Source: Symbiotaphrina buchneri (lineage: Eukaryota; Ascomycota; Symbiotaphrinales; Symbiotaphrinaceae). From it: a stretch of 64,000 nucleotides of DNA. Position 1 is the stretch's first letter; every line of letters begins with the position of its first letter. Where the stretch lies: positions 372,001-436,000 of the forward strand of contig BCIG01000001.1 of NCBI GenBank assembly GCA_001599915.1, read 5' to 3'. Positions 44,412 to 55,269 of the stretch are shown piece by piece. Below the pieces are notes generated by a model that made no database searches, had not been told where the DNA came from, and saw only the letters and a program-made list of their open reading frames with translations. The position numbers and the translations under genes are program-made.

Positions 44412-46667
44412 TCATGCCCTGCCAAGGTCAACAACGGGCAATTCAGCCATATGCACCTTGCCACTACCGTACGGTGTCAGCCTGACCTCGAAAGGTCCTT
44501 CCAAACATTTTTCCTTTCCAAATACCAGCGGTGGATCACACGGTACGCCTTTTTCCAGATTCCACTCAACCAAACAACCTTCTCCCACGATCGTAACAGG
44601 CGGCCCCCCTCGTGCCCATATAGGGTTAGGAAGAGTTCTCACTGTTCGCCTGTGGAAATGGAGCGTAGATGGATCAATGGCCACGTTCCATGGTGAGGTA
44701 CTGTTGAGGACATGATCCCTCACTTGTGGAGGCTCATAACCCTTCCGAAACTGGCTTTTGTTGCCCCATGCAAGCGGTGGGCCGTCAGATATTGTATAGT
44801 TCAGATCCAAGCCGTAGAGCAGCGCGCCGTGATAGACCGCTACTGAATGATTGGCGCGCTTTTCGACCCTGATTGTTGTCTGAAGCTCGTAGCTAATTTC
44901 GCTGAACCCGGCAGATAATCTCATTGCTCCCATTCCGGTTCTTGCGTCAGGAGACAAACTCCGGACCGCATTGTTAACGCGGATGATTGGGTCGCTGGAT
45001 TTGCTCCACCGGGGCAGCCTTAGGTACAATGTGAGGGGAGCAGAAGACGTGATGGTGTAAGTTAGTATATTGCCAAAAGGGTAATCTGTCTCGCATGTCA
45101 AAGCAACGTCGGCTCCATTATCCAACAAAGTCGTAACCCTCGCGGGGCTCAGGAGAGCATGACCCAGCCCATCGCGTCCGACTTGGACAAAAGATGCAGC
45201 CACAAACTTGGGATACCCTTGAACGAAATGCACTGTGCAGCACGGGTAATGCGGTTTCAAGCCGAAAACTAGGCCCCGCTCGTTAACGTTCGTAAAAGGT
45301 GCCTCTTCCAGCTGGCCGGCATATGGTTGATTTGGTTGCGCAACGTATTGATGGGACCACCAGTCGGGCGAGATCATGACCGGGAGAGCATTAAATGCTG
45401 TTAGCTCACACCGGTCGGCGAATTCATTGTCCCCCAAGGCTTGGTAGAGATAGCTCAACGAATACATAGCCTCCACAGCAGTGCAGAGCTCAGATCTCGT
45501 GCATATATCAGCAAAGTAAACCACGCAGAAGGGACACCTGCTTACCCAGCTCTAGGGCTCAGATCTGTCATTATCTCGTCAGCTAGGATGGTCCCCGATG
45601 CCGCTCCATGGTGCTCGAAAAGCCAATGAAGATCTTGCCGGAGGCTATATAACAAACCCTCTTTGCGGGTGAATCGGTATATAACTGCACCCGCTTTGAG
45701 GCCTGAAATATCCTTAGTGGTGCTCAGGTTTGAATGCTCTCGGATATGGTCCATACCTTGAGCAGCATTGACACCATGTCTGAAAGGCATTAAGTCCTCA
45801 TTTGTCCGCTCATACCAGTGCGACCAGTCAAGTGCTTTCTCGTTCAATAAATGCATGCAATCGAAAATCACATCTGTTTTGTGTGGGAACCGCTCGACAA
45901 GCCACTGAAGGCTAATGAGTAGATCATGGGCTCGCGCCCTTCCCCACATATCATCGGCAACATCACCTTCGCGACCAACATAGCCTCTATGTCCATCTCT
46001 CAGCATGCTATGCATCAGATCCACGAAACGATAGATCGCACAAGCTATCTTTTTTGCCAGTTTTGGCTCGGCTTCAGCTAGTTGCATTAGTCCGAGTAGA
46101 AGTGGGTATCGTGCCCATAGGTTTCTGGTATGATCTGTGGTCTCCGGACCAATCCATCCATCCTCTTGCTGGTGTTCCAGTATATATGCTGCAGTCATGC
46201 GGGCCTGCTCCTTCAACTCTTCATCGTCAGAGGTATACGCCAATGGCACTATGCCATTAAACCAATACGGGAAGCCTTCGTTCAGGGCACTGTACTCTTG
46301 AGTCCCTCCCAACCAAGAACTTTGATTAACATAAAGGGAAAAGGATTGTAAATGTCCAGCAAGTCCATTAGCTTCTCTGCTCAATTGATCATGAAGCCAT
46401 CCAAGAGGCTTGACAGAACCAATAGACAGTGGTGAGAATGTTAGAGGGACGACTTGAAACGCATTAGAGAAAACCCAGATGTTATTTATCAAAATGGAAC
46501 ATACGTGTTTGATCCTCTCGTCCGGTTTGAAGTGGTAATTGTCCTCCTTCCTCCTGAGTAGCGTAATCAGATTGTAAGGCTGAATGGCGCTGAGTGGCAT
46601 GATGGCGGCCGTTCGTATGTAAAATGCATACGGCGAGGCAGACCAAAATACAAGAGAGCGACCTCAT
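44412..46667 (-). CDS. Secreted beta-L-arabinofuranosidase, GH127 family
   Basis: Glycoside hydrolase of the former DUF1680 family (GH127, with GH146 close by), expected to remove beta-linked L-arabinofuranose from plant glycans or glycoproteins. Exons 46505-46667, 45546-46452 and 44412-45495; 717 aa. Introns (52 and 50 nt) keep phase. A signal peptide (MRSLSCILVCLAVCILHTNG) points to secretion. The catalytic barrel starts at VPLTFSPLSIGSVKPLGWLH, with WFNGIVPLAY, QQEDGWIGP and DWSHWYERTNEDLMP. Active-site features known from the bacterial HypBA1 enzyme are present: Glu and Cys in SELCTAVEAM (assembled across intron 2), and the Cys-Cys pair in PHYPCCTVHFVQGYPKF. The C-terminal beta-sandwich contains LTLYLRLPRWS. 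An XlnR-type regulator follows on the same strand, which suits a hemicellulose role. Confidence 0.9.
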
Positions 46668-47033
46668 CCTCTCTTGGACTCATATACCGAGCATTTATTG
46701 CATTATCATTGCGAGGCCGTGGAAGTTGTTTTAAAGTACCACCACATGCAGCTCGGAGTAAATGGTGGGGGATCTGCGTCAAGCGAAAAGCTTCGGCCCG
46801 CCTCCGCGCTTCCGTGGTTGCATTGCTCAATCACGGAGCCCGAGATTCTGTTGTAGCATTGATAGAAGCTCTTCGCGCTGTGAAGGTCAGGGACTCTATT
46901 TTCTGGTCTGTGGTCTGGCCAAAGATTCAACCACAGCATTAAGGGTATCTCAAAAAACATCGCTCGAAATCTAGAACCACGACATAAAGGTATCCCTCAA
47001 CAATGCAAGCACCATCCGTTGCGCCTTTCAGGT
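46668..47033. promoter_or_regulatory. Upstream region of the GH127 gene
   Basis: A 366-bp gap. It contains GTGGGGG near 46765, which fits the SYGGRG consensus of the carbon-catabolite repressor CreA. I found no GGCTAA (XlnR) motif by eye. The regulatory reading is weak. Confidence 0.35.
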
Positions 47034-47738
47034 TTAGCTGCGTATAATCCCGAGTACAGATACCAACTCGTGATCGCGGTGCAGTTCGATCAATTCGGTA
47101 ATTTTATCCTCGAATCCTTCATTCAGCAGTAGCGTCCAGCCAGCCGTTCCCTTCAACAACTGCACCATTTCCCTCATGTATCCTGTTACGCATCCATACA
47201 CGCTCCAGCTTGTGCGCGAAGTCCCTTTCGGCCACTGATGCTCAGCGTAGTAGTCTTCTTTGGTCAACATTTTCAAGAAATATTGTTCTGAGCATAGTAT
47301 TATACTCTTGGCAATTTTCCGGAGAGTCAATGCTGCGCTGAGCTTCGTTTTAGTCGTGCTTTCCGGGGAGACCTTGTCTCTGATAGAGTATGCGATATCG
47401 TGGACGTCCTTCTGGACCTCGAAAGCCATCTCCCAGGCCTTCGAGCTCGAGAGAGATCCACGGGGGTTCATTATATGCCATGCTGACTTGGACATATAGT
47501 CGAAATCAACGTCCTGGTTGAATACTTGACGGCGAATATCCAGGACCTGATTGTAAATGTCCGGATGAAGACGCACTGCTGCCCAGAGCACCTGGTGTTT
47601 TTGCGCCTCGCTAAGGGGGTGAAGAAAATCGTCTGGTAATGGAGGGACAGCAGAGAGCAGGGTCGGTGCCGCGCTCATGGATGAAACTCGTCGGCGTTTG
47701 TTACTGGTCTGACCATCGCCAGCAGCTGAATTGGCCAT
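47034..47738 (-). CDS. Uncharacterised helical protein, 234 aa
   Basis: A single uninterrupted exon with a good ATG (MANSAAGDGQTSNKRRRV). A basic KRRR motif near the start could direct it to the nucleus. The rest is largely helical, with a proline-rich hinge (PPLPDDFLHPLSEAQKHQVL) and YMSKSAWHIMN, KTKLSAALTLRKIAKSIILC and WTLLLNEGFEDKITELIELH segments. The layout faintly recalls fungal proteins related to Cut8/Sts1 (nuclear proteasome tether), but I cannot confirm that. It is divergent from RMT2, with about 260 bp between the start codons. Confidence 0.7.
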   Translation of the reverse strand: MANSAAGDGQTSNKRRRVSSMSAAPTLLSAVPPLPDDFLHPLSEAQKHQVLWAAVRLHPDIYNQVLDIRRQVFNQDVDFDYMSKSAWHIMNPRGSLSSSKAWEMAFEVQKDVHDIAYSIRDKVSPESTTKTKLSAALTLRKIAKSIILCSEQYFLKMLTKEDYYAEHQWPKGTSRTSWSVYGCVTGYMREMVQLLKGTAGWTLLLNEGFEDKITELIELHRDHELVSVLGIIRS

Positions 47739-47996
47739 TGTTGTTGGTCTTGCTGCGAATCTAGAGGAGCTGCTCCCTTCTGTAGAAGCTGTGCACTCGC
47801 GTGAGCTTCAAGTTAACGCGTCAAGCTCCCCTGAAAGGTCGCGTTAGCGCCTTTACACCACACCGTAGAGAAGATACACGCTAAGATAAGACCTTCAGTT
47901 CGATAAGAAAGAAAAAAAGGAAGAAATTGGGAGAAATATTTGTTTCCTAAACCCCGCATCTCTGACTTCCCAACTTCCTCTACAGCATTCACCAGG

Positions 47997-49250
47997 ATGG
48001 CAGACCTCAATCAAGCGGCTTCGATCGAAGAAGATCCGGAACTTCTAGCGCAATCTCTTCTGCTCGCAGCTTCGCAACACGACATTCCCCGTCTGCGGGC
48101 TCTTCTCCGCAAAGGCGTCCCGGCTACAGTGCAGGATGAAGACACCGGCTATACCGCTTTACATACAGCCATTGCCTCTGCTGCTGAGGATGAAGAGGAA
48201 GCTGGGCAGAATGGGCACTCAATTTTCAATGGTAATCTCGATGGGGTGGAGGAGAATGACAGCCTGACTTCCCCACGTGAAGAGGAGGCAGTGGAGACCT
48301 TGAAATTGTTGTTGCAAAACGGGGCCATATGGAACGACCTAGATGCAAACAACGAGACGCCTGGGTGCTTAGCTCTCAGGCTTGGATTAAAGAAATGCTA
48401 CGAGGTCATGGTCGATGCAGGTGTGCGTGCAGAGCTGCTGTTAAATCGACTTGACGGCTACATGCAGCTGGAGGACTCGGAGTCAGAGGAAGAGCAGGAG
48501 GCCACAGGAACGTCGGCAGAGAGCACTGGTGCTGTCAAAGACGAGGCAGCGACGCAACACATTGAATCTGACCCGGCTACAAGGGACGTCAATAGCAAGG
48601 ATTATCTTGCTTCTGAGCTCTCTTATACCGACAGTCGTTTGACAGATGCTGACAAGAACGGCGTCATGATGGCTTGGGAAACGCAAATCATGAAGCGCTC
48701 GGCGGAGCTGCTCCTGCCCTCATCAGGTCTGCGTGTCCTAAATGTTGGATTCGGTATGGGTATAATAGACTCCGAGTTCCAAAAGCACGCACCGGCTGCG
48801 CATCATATAATCGAAGCGCATCCGGCGGTGTTGCAGCATATGCAGGATGAAGGTTGGTTCGAAAAGCCAGGCGTTACCGTGCACAAGGGAAGATGGCAGG
48901 AAGTCCTCCCACAGCTGCTTGAGAAAGGCGAGGTATTTGATGCAGTGTATTTCGACACATTTGCAGAAGATTACAAGGCATTGAGAACCTTTTTCCAAGA
49001 GTTTATGGTTGGTCTGCTCGACGAAAATGGAATATATGGATTTTTCAATGGGCTAGGAGCCGACAGACAGGTCTGTTATGACGTGTATACGAAGGTTGTG
49101 GAAATGGATCTCTTCGAGGCTGGGTTTGAGACGGAATTTGAAGAGATAGACGTCCCCGATCTTGATGACAGCGGCGAGTGGGAAGGAATCAGAAGACAAT
49201 ACTGGGTGCTGCAGAAATACAGACTTCCCACATGCAGGTTCATGACATGA
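47997..49250 (+). CDS. RMT2: Protein arginine N5 (delta)-methyltransferase Rmt2
   Basis: Type IV arginine methyltransferase, found in fungi and plants; it methylates the delta nitrogen of arginine, in yeast on ribosomal protein L12. Single exon; the second ATG (MADLNQAASIEED) is preferred over one 57 bp upstream because it fits the family start; 417 aa. N-terminal ankyrin-like repeats: LLLAASQHDIPRLRALLRKGVPA, TGYTALHTAIA, ETLKLLLQNGA. An acidic linker (EDSESEEEQE) is followed by the RMT2 methyltransferase domain with the SAM-binding VLNVGFGMGIID and then HHIIEAHP, VYFDTFAEDY and YGFFNGLGAD. The C-terminus ends QYWVLQKYRLP. Confidence 0.95.
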   Translation: MADLNQAASIEEDPELLAQSLLLAASQHDIPRLRALLRKGVPATVQDEDTGYTALHTAIASAAEDEEEAGQNGHSIFNGNLDGVEENDSLTSPREEEAVETLKLLLQNGAIWNDLDANNETPGCLALRLGLKKCYEVMVDAGVRAELLLNRLDGYMQLEDSESEEEQEATGTSAESTGAVKDEAATQHIESDPATRDVNSKDYLASELSYTDSRLTDADKNGVMMAWETQIMKRSAELLLPSSGLRVLNVGFGMGIIDSEFQKHAPAAHHIIEAHPAVLQHMQDEGWFEKPGVTVHKGRWQEVLPQLLEKGEVFDAVYFDTFAEDYKALRTFFQEFMVGLLDENGIYGFFNGLGADRQVCYDVYTKVVEMDLFEAGFETEFEEIDVPDLDDSGEWEGIRRQYWVLQKYRLPTCRFMT

Positions 49251-50017
49251 AGGATCACACAATTGCAGACGCTTCTGCAAACAGAAGACATGCTTACTAA
49301 AGAGCGCTACAAAGAGTGAGATGATGCATGGGTCATCCTCATCGATTATCATATGGATCCTTTTTCACTTCAGAGCCCATTAGATCCACACCGTGTCTGG
49401 GGTCATGCGCTGCTCAACCGGATGGGGTGCGTGGGAAGAAGGAGAAGAATGACTTGGCCTCTCTTCACGAGCGCTGGTGCACCGGCGGACTGTCTGGAGG
49501 AGATGAAGGAAAGCAAGATAGGGTGCTAGTGTAAGAAGCAGGGGAAGTGGAAAGACGAGGGTGAGACGTAGCTCACTTCGCCCTCACAGGAGATGGCAAG
49601 AGCAAATAGCAAGCAGATCGATACTGTAGGTGCAACAGAATGTATATATAGGCTGCAGGTTTAGGAGCTAGATTGTTGATAATTTAGCCTCCAGCGTTGT
49701 GTCTTCTGCTTCCCTGGTCTTGATCTGGCTTCTTTGTACGAGGATGTCCTGAGCTTGAAGCCCATACTTGCCCAGCAGCATTATCCCGTCCCATAGAGAG
49801 TCCTTGTATTGATCTTCTAAACCTGTCTTCACGCTTAAGACACAATTGACGATGGCTGATGTTGATCAATTCACCCCACCCCGCTTCGTGCGGTTCGACA
49901 CCCCTCTGTTTACGCCGCAGCCCCTGCAGCTCGGCAGTTCTCCCGTAGCTTGTCACAAATCTCGAGCAAACCACTCGACTTGCAAATCCAACTGAACCTT
50001 TCCAAACATATACCAAA
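49251..50017. other. Intergenic RMT2/TBCA
   Basis: A 767-bp stretch containing the 3' flank of RMT2 and the promoter of the tubulin cofactor gene. An antisense frame of 129 codons overlaps the next gene and looks like chance. I see nothing else. Confidence 0.45.
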
Positions 50018-50701
50018 ATGCCGCCTCCATCCCAGCTTTCAATCGCGACCTCAGCCCTGCAGCGGCTCGTCAAGGAAGAGCGCAGCTACCACACCGAACT
50101 GGCACAGCAAGATGCGCGCGTGCAGAAAGTCGAAGCCGATGCGAGCAAACCAGGCGCGGACGAGGACTTAAGCTACCAGCTGAAGCAGGAGGTGCGTACC
50201 GGATTTCCACATATTTTCCGAATGCGAATAGGAGGATTCCAGTCCATAGGCGTGCTGCGGTGAGGCGGCAGGGTCTATTGGGACCGCGGATATTGCTGAA
50301 CGGCAAAGCCGGAGATTCGAGGCCGGCCCTGCTACTAGAGTCTTGTGCATGGCTGACCTCGTCCTTCGCCTCGCAGAAACGCGCCCGGGACGAAACAAAA
50401 GCGGTGCTGGAGCCCATGAAGAAGAAGATCAGCGATGCGTTGGCCAAGCTGGAGGATATACTGGTACGTAACAATCCGGACCCGGACCCAGGCTATACTT
50501 CGTATATGGTCATTACGACTGCAGCATTATGCTCCTTTCTAGCGCCATGGCGGTCTGCTATGTGGATTTTTGGGCTGACGGGAGGATGGTTTGGTGCAGG
50601 AGTCCCAGAAGGATTCTGGTGAGACGGCGCCGGTAGAGGAAATTACAAAGGCCAAGGAAGCCATCGCGGATGCAAAGAAGGCATATCGGGAGATTGCTTG
50701 A
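50018..50701 (+). CDS. TBCA: Tubulin-specific chaperone A (cofactor A)
   Basis: Small three-helix protein that captures beta-tubulin during folding (Rbl2 in yeast). Exons 50018-50191, 50377-50463 and 50600-50701; 120 aa, the usual family length. All introns are phase 0: 185 nt and 136 nt, longer than the window norm. The helices read LSIATSALQRLVKEERSYHTEL, KRARDETKAVLEPMKKKISDAL and ITKAKEAIADAKKAYREIA. The third exon was found by joining the frame; the end codon is at 50699-50701. Confidence 0.92.
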
Positions 50702-50909
50702 GCACTATCATCTTTTCATATTGAGGGAAGGGCAACTGGGAGTTGGGATCACGCAATGCACATTATGCCCCCCTAAGACCTTGTCAATCGGCGGGGCTGT
50801 TGATCGCTCATCACATAGCATTCTGTTGATAATGTTGATAACGCTTACTCATGACATGCATATTGCCAGACGATCCTTGTGGAGTGGATGATGTAGACTA
50901 TGCAAGATA

Positions 50910-52161
50910 TCAAGTAGTATCCATCCTCTCGGTGCTCTCGCCATTGTTCGTGCCCTCGACCTCTTCACCTTCTTCAATTCCTTCGTCCTGTTGGGCAGGT
51001 GTAGCTGCATCCTCCTGCCCTTCCATTGCAACATCCTCCCCTTCTTGAACTTCACCGTTCTCTCCGGCATGCTTTGAGGGTGTTTCATCCCCTTGCCCTT
51101 TCTTAGTTCCACCACTCTCTTCACTTCCATCTTGAGTCGTCCCTGCCGGCGTCTCTACAGCTGCAGGCGTGCCCTGACTTGTGCCTTGGGAGGGAGTGAC
51201 AGCACCACTCCTATCACCCTTGCTCCCTGTACCATCGTCATCTCCATCTCCACCGCCATCCATGCCCTCCCTCCTCTCGGCCTCATCTTTCTCATCTCTG
51301 ATCAATCTGCGTAGCCTGATGCCTTCCTCCACGACTCTGATCAATCTGCGTAGCCTGATGCCTTCCTCCACGATCTTGCCGAACTGTTCCCTTCTTTCAG
51401 CCCAAGTCTCGGCATAGACCTGACTTTCATTCTGCAGCTCTTCGATCTCTTTCCTTAGTTTTTGGAGGTTTGCATGCTGATCCTCCCGTGGACGCAACAA
51501 GCGGTTGCTGGTAATCTTCTCGGCTAAGTCATCATAGGTCTTCCGCAAAGCAAGCGTCTTCTGAGCTTCCTCGAGTTGGGTGCGGAGCTGCGCAGTTGAT
51601 TCCCGGACTTGTTGCGCAGAGCCTAGGATACGCTCCTTCTCGGCGACGTATCGCGCGCGTTCACGCTCGTTCGAGGACAGTAAGAACTGGATGCGCGCAA
51701 GACTCGATTCGAAAGCGGCGAAGTCGAGGAGAACATCTTCGCGGAACCGGCGGCGGTCTTCGAGTTGTTCCTGCGCGGCTTTCTCTGGCTCGGCTGCAGC
51801 AGTATCGGGCGGGGGTGTTGGTAGGCTCGTGGGCGTCGGGATCAGAGCATTGGGAGTCAAGAGCCTTTTCGTGATGCGTTTGAACGGCTTCTCTTCCACG
51901 AAAAGGAGGCGGGATTTGTGCAGGGTATCTGGCAAGATCCAGTTAGAATTTCCCGCGCCTGGATAATGGGAGTGGTTGCCTACCCTCTGTAGCCTGATCC
52001 AGCAGGCCATATGATTCCATGTCTGACCAATTCACCGGCCGCTCGCGCAGTTGATCACGGATGGAGGTTCTGTCAGAACCTGGGATCGGCGTAAGGAGCT
52101 TCTCTTTGGCAAATAGCAGCAAGGAACTCTGATTGGTTCTGATTTGGGCGTTTTCGGCCAT
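50910..52161 (-). CDS. THO complex subunit 7-like protein
   Basis: Probable Tho7/Mft1-type subunit of THO, which couples transcription to mRNA export. Exons 51984-52161 and 50910-51928; 398 aa. The intron (55 nt) joins DQATE to DTLHKSRLLFVEEKPFKRITKRLL in phase. The N-terminal part (MAENAQIRTNQSSLLLFAKEKLL) and a long coiled coil (about residues 110-230) fit the family. The C-terminal third is acidic, Gly/Ser/Thr/Glu-rich and disordered. A perfect 39-bp tandem duplication (51296-51373) repeats VVEEGIRLRRLIR in the coiled coil. The family call rests on overall pattern, so the specific subunit is moderately sure. It is divergent from elongin A. Confidence 0.8.
51296..51373 (-). repeat. Perfect 39-bp tandem duplication in coding DNA
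   Basis: Two identical 39-bp copies (51296-51334 and 51335-51373) lie side by side inside the coiled-coil region of the THO7-like gene. They add 13 residues without shifting the frame. Perfect identity points to a recent event, or to an assembly artefact. Confidence 0.9.
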
Positions 52162-52643
52162 GGCTGGAGTCGCTTGTGAGTGTTGAGAAATGCTGACTAC
52201 GCAGTTTAGTTTAGCCCGTGAACCACTGAAACTCCCGCCAGGCTGACAAGCTACCTTTACCTGAGCTGCCTTACCTGAGGTATGTGGTCAAATGTCAAAG
52301 AAAGGAACAACAAATTGAAGGGCACCAATAAGCCCGATTCAGCCAGTGTATGAACGGGGGACATCGATTGTCTTCTGCACTTGCTTGGCTGCGCTCCTCC
52401 TTTTCGTTGTCAGTGAATAAAGGCCACATTCACGCTCAAAATTCACTGTGAGTACTGACCTCTACCCCGCCATGTTAATGTTCATTAAGTCCATATCGCC
52501 GCAGCTAACCGCCCGCCCAGTTTGCACTCGGGATGCTGCTCAACATTGATACAGCCAATACAGCTAGGAAGGGCAATTGATTGGCTTGCGCAACTGTCTC
52601 ACTGCGGGACACCATTAAGCAATAGCCCATTGGCAACATTACA
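52162..52643. promoter_or_regulatory. Divergent promoter region THO7-like/ELA1
   Basis: A 482-bp stretch between divergent genes. It carries short CTTACCT-like repeats (52249-52280, ctacctttacctgagctgccttacctgagg). No gene is seen. Confidence 0.45.
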
Positions 52644-53916
52644 ATGCCTGCTCCTTCGTTGTACCAACTGGCCAAAAAGGCCTGTATAAAGAACATCCAA
52701 GGTACAGACAATATCCGCGCATTCACGGATTTACGCTTAAAATTTGGATCGTGACTGACATGGGCAATAGCAATTGACGATATTGGGGAGCTTCCCTATG
52801 ACTTGCTCCGCCCAGTTCTTCTGAAACTTGAGAACCCTGAGCAATTGGTATGACTACCTGCCCTTGTCATGTCATCCCAACGCTAACCTCGAGCTCAATC
52901 AGCGGATCTTGGAGCAAAACTCACCTCAGATTAACCCTGACGATGGCGAAATCTGGCTTCAATTTATCAAACGCGATGTTCCCGGTTGGGACACCAAACC
53001 ACATCAGCCCAAGGATCCCAAGAACTGGTACAAGGTCTACAGGAAGCTGGTCAGGGAGTCACAAGCCGAGATGGACAGAGATGCAGAGAATCTAAAGGCC
53101 GCACTGGAAGCGCTCCGCAAGGACAAAGCCGAACATACCTCGCGTTTTATACACCCATCTCAACTGCCAACTGTGCAAAAACGCAAGACAAAGGCGCCGG
53201 ACGAGGGTTCTAGCACGCTTTCATTCGGGGCTGGCAGCAGAACGAAATCGACTACAGGCAAGAGCGTCATGGATAGGGCTAGGAAAGAGGCCAGAGAGAT
53301 GAGCTTGTTCTCTGCGCGTAAGACGGTGCTGGCGACACCTACGCACAGATTGACTGATCGTGCTACCACCGTGAAAAGCGCACCGCGGGGGTTGGTGGAT
53401 GATTACAAGCGTGGCCCTGTACCGGTGAATCTGGAGGGTGGCCCAACTCTTCCGACAGTACTAGCGCCACGGCGACGGAGTGCTGGTACTGGTACTGTGG
53501 GAAGTTCTACCGCCACAGGGACTCCTCTGTCTACTGCAGAAAAGGAAGCCAGGCTGCGAGCCTTGACCTTAGGTACGACCCCGAAAAGCACGTCACTGTC
53601 GACCGAAAGAAAGATGGAAGTTTCCGCTGCATCCAGCCCCGCTCCGTCTGGATCACCGGCTCGTTGGCCTCAACCGGTGGCATACAAAGCTCCACGCCTG
53701 AAATCCGTCGCGAGTCCTGATCGTCGGACGGGAACAGCATCGCCAGGACCAAGGACAGGCCCTTCTACCCCCAACACTGCTAAAACTAGTGGAGTTAAGA
53801 CGGCAGGAAGCCCTGACGGCCGTGCACCTGCGCCTGCACCTGTACCTGTACCTGTTCAGCGGAGGAAGCCGGATATCAATCCATTCATGCCTCCGGTAAA
53901 GAGGAGGAGGCTGTGA
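52644..53916 (+). CDS. ELA1: Elongin A (RNA polymerase II elongation / ubiquitin ligase adaptor)
   Basis: Fungal elongin A works with elongin C in a cullin-3 ubiquitin ligase that removes stalled RNA polymerase II. Exons 52644-52701, 52771-52847 and 52903-53916; 382 aa. The start MPAPSLYQLAKKACIKNI was recovered by splicing to IDDIGELPYDLLRPVL, the F-box-like part; then LENPEQL joins ILEQNSPQINPDDGEIW and FIKRDVPGW. PKNWYKVYRKLVRES and the coiled EMDRDAENLKAALEALRKDK follow. The rest is Ser/Thr/Pro-rich and basic, ending in a PAPAPVPVPVQRRKPDINPF segment and KRRRL. The last acceptor (after ctcaatcag) was chosen to match the family spacing; an alternative 6 nt earlier is possible. Confidence 0.88.
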
Positions 53917-54495
53917 GAGCTGTGCTGTTGGAGCCTAGTACGTCTCCTTCGAGAGCATGGCTGGATACGGTGCCTGACGCTTCATTTCAACATAGGGCAT
54001 GTTGCGCCTATATCACGGCGTACCTGGAGCAAAATGGTTCTGTTTACTTGAATTCACATCACTTGGATTTGACATAATCAGGCCTAGGGTCTTATGCATG
54101 ACGACAACAGTGATTATTTGCGGACTGTGTGGTTCTGGGTCGCGGCGTTCAGGCAGGAACAGGCAGGAACTGGCCCGAGCCCTCCCGTGGTCATGGAGTA
54201 ATACATAGCATAGAGCATAGATCATAGACTGTCTGCACATGGGACGAATTTCTCTGCAAACTCAAGAATTGTGACCGTTATTTGTCATTCATCATAGATA
54301 GCGTGAGCTTGCTCGTCGCTTTGTGGGCTGACTCCCACACTCAGAGTCATATCATGTGCAGGCTCACAGCTGAGTCTATCTCGTAAGCTATCTCATTCCG
54401 CGCACAATATCCGACGTATGAGATCCAGATCCCTCCATCTGTTATCGTGCCAAACCCCAGCAGTACCCCCATAACGATCAATCCCAAACGATGAA
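53917..54495. other. Convergent intergenic region ELA1/NEDD8
   Basis: A 579-bp stretch between two convergent genes. It includes short GGCAGGAAC repeats near 54151-54170 and no recognised gene. Confidence 0.45.
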
Positions 54496-54976
54496 TTACC
54501 GGCCGCCACGGAGAGCGAGGACAAGATGTAGCGTCGCACCGCCCTCCAGGTTGTACTCTTGAGCGGTCTTGTCGTCGGTCCTATAGGAGGATGTAATGTT
54601 AATCGTGTTCGCCCTTGGCAGTGACTCGGGGTAGGATGGAGGCAACATACATTTGCTTCCCACCGAAGATCAAACGCTGCTGGACAGGCGGGATGCCCTC
54701 TTTCTCCTCGACACGCTCCTTTATCTTTGAGACCTACACCACAGCGCATCCCGTTAGTGGCGGTTTCGTCTGGAGTCGCAAGGCGCGAAAGAGGCCAGCG
54801 TATGGCGGAAGGGAGATAAGGGGTAATATAAAGTTCGGTAGAGCGTACCTTGTAGTCGGGCTCGATATCCAGCTCGATCTCCTTGCCAGTAAGTGTGCGT
54901 ACTCTATGCTCGAGTCTCAGCAACAGAGTGTCATTCACGGCGGGGAGAGCGGGGTAGTAACATACTTGATATTCAT
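54496..54976 (-). CDS. RUB1: NEDD8-like ubiquitin modifier (Rub1)
   Basis: Ubiquitin-like protein attached to cullins to switch on SCF-type ligases. Four exons: 54966-54976 (11 nt), 54849-54903, 54651-54733 and 54496-54580; 77 aa. No single open frame covers it; it was rebuilt from phase. The product reads [20 protein letters not shown], then [40 protein letters not shown], and [21 protein letters not shown]8 rather than ubiquitin is shown by Ala at the position before LRGG and by KEIELDIEP. The double Gly is followed by one Arg, which a processing enzyme must remove. Introns are 62, 115 and 70 nt. Residues around the splice joints are inferred from phase. Confidence 0.95.
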
Positions 54977-55269
54977 CTTGCCGAGGACTTGAGGATAGCA
55001 AAAGAAGCACTGTACAGAGCAGACGCGATTGCAGTATTGGTTCACAGACAAGGCTTCAAGTGGTCGCGCAAAGGACAATGAGATGCAGAAAGTTTGGCGG
55101 TGTTGGCGGTGTTGGCATCGAGTCGACGAGCTCCAGATAATACGGGATGGAAGAGGTGCAGGCTGCGGGCTTAGTCACCGAGCGCTCATGCATCCCCAGA
55201 TCCTCGGCACGCACCCATCTCCGCATCAGTAGCGGCTTTACTGCTCCGACAGCGTCGCATTTACTCGCT

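Noticed and set aside
39000-47000. A secondary-metabolite or toxin gene cluster
   Set aside because: No polyketide synthase, peptide synthetase, terpene cyclase or transporter is present; the region holds a regulator, one glycoside hydrolase and one DLH-like protein.
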